A stretch of DNA of 64,000 nt from positions 6,244,001-6,308,000 of the forward strand of contig JBBBDQ010001918.1 in assembly GCA_037127315.1 (NCBI GenBank), read 5' to 3'. The stretch comes from Ascarosepion bandense. Taxonomy: Eukaryota > Mollusca > Cephalopoda > Sepiida > Sepiidae. The notes under the pieces were generated by a model that was given only the letters and a program-made list of their open reading frames with translations, had not been told where the DNA came from and made no database searches. How positions within the stretch are numbered: position 1 is the first letter of the stretch; each line of letters opens with the position of its first letter. A program made the position numbers and the translations under genes. Positions 61,600-64,000 of this stretch are shown piece after piece.

Positions 61600-62680
61600 T
61601 ACTTACATCTCCAAAGCGTTTGACAGAGTTTGGCACGCTGGCCTTCTCTGCAAGCTACAGGGCTATGGTATAACTAGACAATCGTTTGACCTAATCCAGT
61701 CATTCCTTTCAAATCGAACAATGTAGGTAGTATTGAACGGACAAGCCTCCTAATACTATCACACGTACGTGGGTGTCCCTCAAGGCTCTATTCTGTGTCC
61801 TACGCTTTTCCTTATCTATATTAACGATCTCCCCGATGTAATAAGATCCCAAGTAGACATATACGCTGGAGACACCACGGTTTACTCTCGTCTCGATAAA
61901 AAATCTGTCGAGGCTTACAAAGCAAACCTCGCTGTCGAGCTTGAAAAGGACCTCCATTTCATTGTGTACTGGGTCAAGAAATAGCTCGTAAATTTTAATG
62001 CTTCCAAAACGAAGCTGCTATCTATTAACCATCACAGACAATCATTCCTCCCAACCATTAACATGAATCAGGCTTCTCTCCCTGAAAGTAAAACACTACG
62101 CCTCCTCCGATTAACTCTCACATCAGACCTTAAGTGGGATAAATATATAGAATCCATAGCTAAATCCGCTGCTAGGAAAGTCGGTTCTCTGTATAGGACC
62201 AGGAAGTTTTTCCCGTTCGAAACAATCCTGCACATGTACAAATCTGCCATCCGCCCGCGCATTGAATATTGCTGCCATATGTGATCGGGTGCTCCTGCTA
62301 TCAACCCAGGGGTCCTTGACCAAATCCAACGGAGAGTCTGTAATGAGATCGATCCCGACTTGGCAGCTAGGATAGAGGCACTTTCTCACCGACGCAATGT
62401 GGCTTCTATGTCTCTTTTACAAATACTTTCACGGCTTTTGCTCCGATGAACTTAGCTCACTGGTACCCCCTATATATGAATTTCCTCGAGCCACAATATT
62501 AGCAACTAGGTCCCACCCTTTTACAGTGAAACCGTTAAATTGTAAACGCAAATTCTACTCCAGCAGCTTTTTTCTCGAACTCCCCACCTGTGGAAGTCCC
62601 TTCTGCATACTTTCTTTCCTAACAGCTACAATCTTCAGGTATTCAAAGTCAATAGTCACGTCCTGTCTCACTAACTTACA
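61600..62680 (+). pseudogene. LINE-B reverse transcriptase pseudogene, most complete copy
   Basis: In order: ISKAFDRVWHAGLLCKLQGY (RT motif A side), a stop at 61724-61726, [40 protein letters not shown] with the first catalytic aspartate changed to glycine (GGA at 61868-61870), a stop at 61982-61984, SLPESKTLRLLRLTLTSDLK, KSAARKVGSLYRTRKFFPFE, RPRIEYCCHM with a stop at 62282-62284, LDQIQRRVCNEIDPDL, then shifted frames to the C-terminal LPTCGSPF..LS region. It covers the palm, thumb and C-terminus; the endonuclease is truncated away. Three stops and a mutated active site make it inactive. Confidence 0.88.
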
Positions 62681-62860
62681 TCTTCTCTCTCATAATTTTT
62701 CTCCGTCCACCCCACTCGTCAATATTCTCTTCCTGCTCATACTATCTTCGTGACACCCTCTGTAGCCTGTCACTCTTTCTCATAACATTAATCCTATGTA
62801 ACCCCCCTGCACAACAGTAGCAGTAAAATGCTTTCCTTGGGGCCACACGATTATATATAA
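62681..62860 (+). mobile_element. LINE-B 3' untranslated region and tail
   Basis: CTGTCACTCTTTCTCATAAC, AACCCCCCTGCACAACAGTA and CTTTCCTTGGGGCCACACGA, the standard tail of the preceding pseudogene. Confidence 0.75.
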
Positions 62861-63136
62861 ATTTTTTTTTTTTTATTGGAAACAAAAATTATTGTAATTG
62901 CTGCTCTCTGTTTAACATAATAGCTTATTATTCTTATAGTAAAATTCGTTTTAACGCAAAAGAGGAACTCTCTAATGTAAGGGGCAAACTCAGTATAGAT
63001 CAATTTCTGTTCTGTCAGATAAAAGCAGTTATCATTTTGACTTTTTATGATCAGACTGCAATTAAATCTTTGAATAAATCTTCTGTTTTCATGTACTTTA
63101 TTTCTTTATTTTGCTTCAAATTTTATGCCAATTTAA
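62861..63136. other. no recognised feature
   Basis: AT-rich DNA. Confidence 0.4.
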
Positions 63137-63385
63137 AAAAAAAATCATTTCACAACAAGAATGGTGGGACTACCACTGGTGCAGCAGGGGGTTAGAGTGA
63201 GATAAAAAAAAAACAAAAGAAGTTACAGGTGTGTCGACGAAAAGGATAATATATGTGTCGGAATCAAGTAGATAGACGATGGCAATTGACGTTGCATTAC
63301 AAATTTTGGAGACTGCAGCTTACAGGGAAGCAAGCAAATGGAAAAGATTTCCGCAAACGGAAAGTGCAATAAATCTAGTTTAGAA
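63137..63385 (-). mobile_element. LINE-B 3' fragment, decayed
   Basis: A-rich run, AATCATTTCACAACAAGAAT, CTACCACTGGTGCAGCAGGG, and later GGAAGCAAGCAAATGGAAAA, TTCCGCAAACGGAAAGTGCA, antisense to the LINE-B tail and C-terminal codons. Confidence 0.65.
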
Positions 63386-63492
63386 AAAACGTATTGGTTT
63401 AGAAAAATGAATTTAAATGAATCTACTAAATATCGCTTCTTCTGCATGTGTAAGAATTATTTCTGGCTTAACAGAACTCCTACAAACACACA

Positions 63493-63496
<4 letters not shown>

Positions 63497-63549
<53 letters not shown>
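63497..63549. repeat. (TA)n microsatellite
   Basis: AT dinucleotide tract of about 52 bp. Confidence 0.97.
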
Positions 63550-63552
<3 letters not shown>

Positions 63553-63950
63553 AAACCCGTCTGAGATCACCTTCAGATGCATGGTTAAGACAAAAGATGA
63601 AAATAAATGATAGTTGTTCTTCTTTTTAATAAAACACCTATGGTTATATTTTTTTAATAAAAAAAAGAATGAACTACAGCATCTTCCTTTATGAATTTAA
63701 TATCAATATTAAGACGTCGATCTTAGTGTTTACTTAGCACAATATATATGCATTTTGGAAAAATGGATTAAATCTGGCATATTTTTAATTTACGTTATTT
63801 TTTTTAAAAGATACTCATATTTACGTAGATGCTCTGATGTTATTTATTTATTTTCATCTATCGGCCGGAACATTCGAGAAATCTCGTTTTAAAAATATGC
63901 TGGAGAGCGCATATTTTTCTAACCTCCTACCTCGAGTTAACCTTACTGAA
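63550..63950. other. AT-rich DNA, nothing recognised
   Basis: No frame or repeat match stands out. Confidence 0.4.
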
Positions 63951-63951
63951 A

Positions 63952-63952
63952 C

Positions 63953-63997
<45 letters not shown>
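63952..63997. repeat. (TAA)n microsatellite
   Basis: About 15 TAA/ATA triplets at the window end. Confidence 0.97.
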
Positions 63998-63999
<2 letters not shown>

Positions 64000-64000
64000 G

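Overview
This window looks like gene-poor, repeat-dominated DNA from an animal nuclear genome. I could not support any intact host protein-coding gene. The evidence for a eukaryote is direct: several families of tRNA- and 5S rRNA-derived SINEs, 5'-truncated non-LTR retrotransposons with A-rich tails, mariner, Tc1, Merlin-like and Helitron remnants, and long (TA)n, (CTAT)n, (GA)n and (TTC)n tracts. The mix resembles a mollusc, perhaps a cephalopod (octopus, squid or cuttlefish). That assignment is an inference from general knowledge, not something I could test. Family names used here are local: LINE-A (reverse transcriptase with a C-terminal FYRRMLRISWTEHV-like segment), LINE-B (C-terminal LWNSLP..CFP..YNLQ segment and a conserved 3' tail), LINE-C (one fragment), SINE-A (tRNA head plus a roughly 230-bp body, sometimes preceded by 5S units), A2 (the linker of dimeric SINE-A), and SINE-B, SINE-C and SINE-D (three other tRNA-like families).

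Layout. 1-5 kb: a LINE-B tail, a perfect 48-bp terminal-inverted-repeat element carrying a tRNA-Ser-like cloverleaf, SINE-B copies, two related foldback palindromes and two Tc1-like elements, nearly all bordered by (TA)n. 5-8.5 kb: SINE-D, then SINE-A with a clear target-site duplication inserted in LINE-A, then a 1.8-kb 31-bp minisatellite that sits inside the LINE-A reading frame. 8.8-15 kb: a Helitron, a mariner pseudogene, a (CTAT)n composite satellite, a 5S/tRNA compound SINE and LINE-A pieces. 15-20 kb: LINE-A copies, one containing about 13 tandem copies of a 127-128-bp piece of its own coding sequence. 20-29 kb: mostly unrecognised DNA, a 1.4-kb (GA)n composite repeat, a T-rich 125-bp satellite, a mariner fragment and SINE-C copies.

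29-35 kb is a nest of SINE-A dimers, LINE-A interrupted by LINE-B, and a SINE with two tandem 5S units ahead of its tRNA head. 35-43 kb: unrecognised AT-rich DNA, two LINE-B copies, a minisatellite, a second compound SINE with five 5S-like monomers, and a Merlin-like transposase remnant. 43-52 kb: a Helitron, LINE-B, a large TTC-rich tract, SINE-A dimers and a 115-bp-arm foldback. 52-64 kb: an array of SINE-A bodies, LINE-A, LINE-B and LINE-C fragments, two Helitrons, an inverted SINE-D cluster ending in a 108-bp satellite, a 136-bp array in a LINE-B 3' region, and the longest LINE-B reverse transcriptase pseudogene.

Two themes stand out. First, satellites here repeatedly arise in place from a short internal piece of a transposon: the 31-bp and 127-bp arrays from LINE-A, the 108-bp array from SINE-D, the 136-bp array near LINE-B, and the SINE-A body array. 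Second, SINE-A is modular: 5S units in varying number (part of one, two, five), a tRNA head, a body, and an optional linker plus second body. The reverse transcriptase and transposase frames that I could translate by eye are broken or truncated, so mobility now would need enzymes encoded elsewhere.
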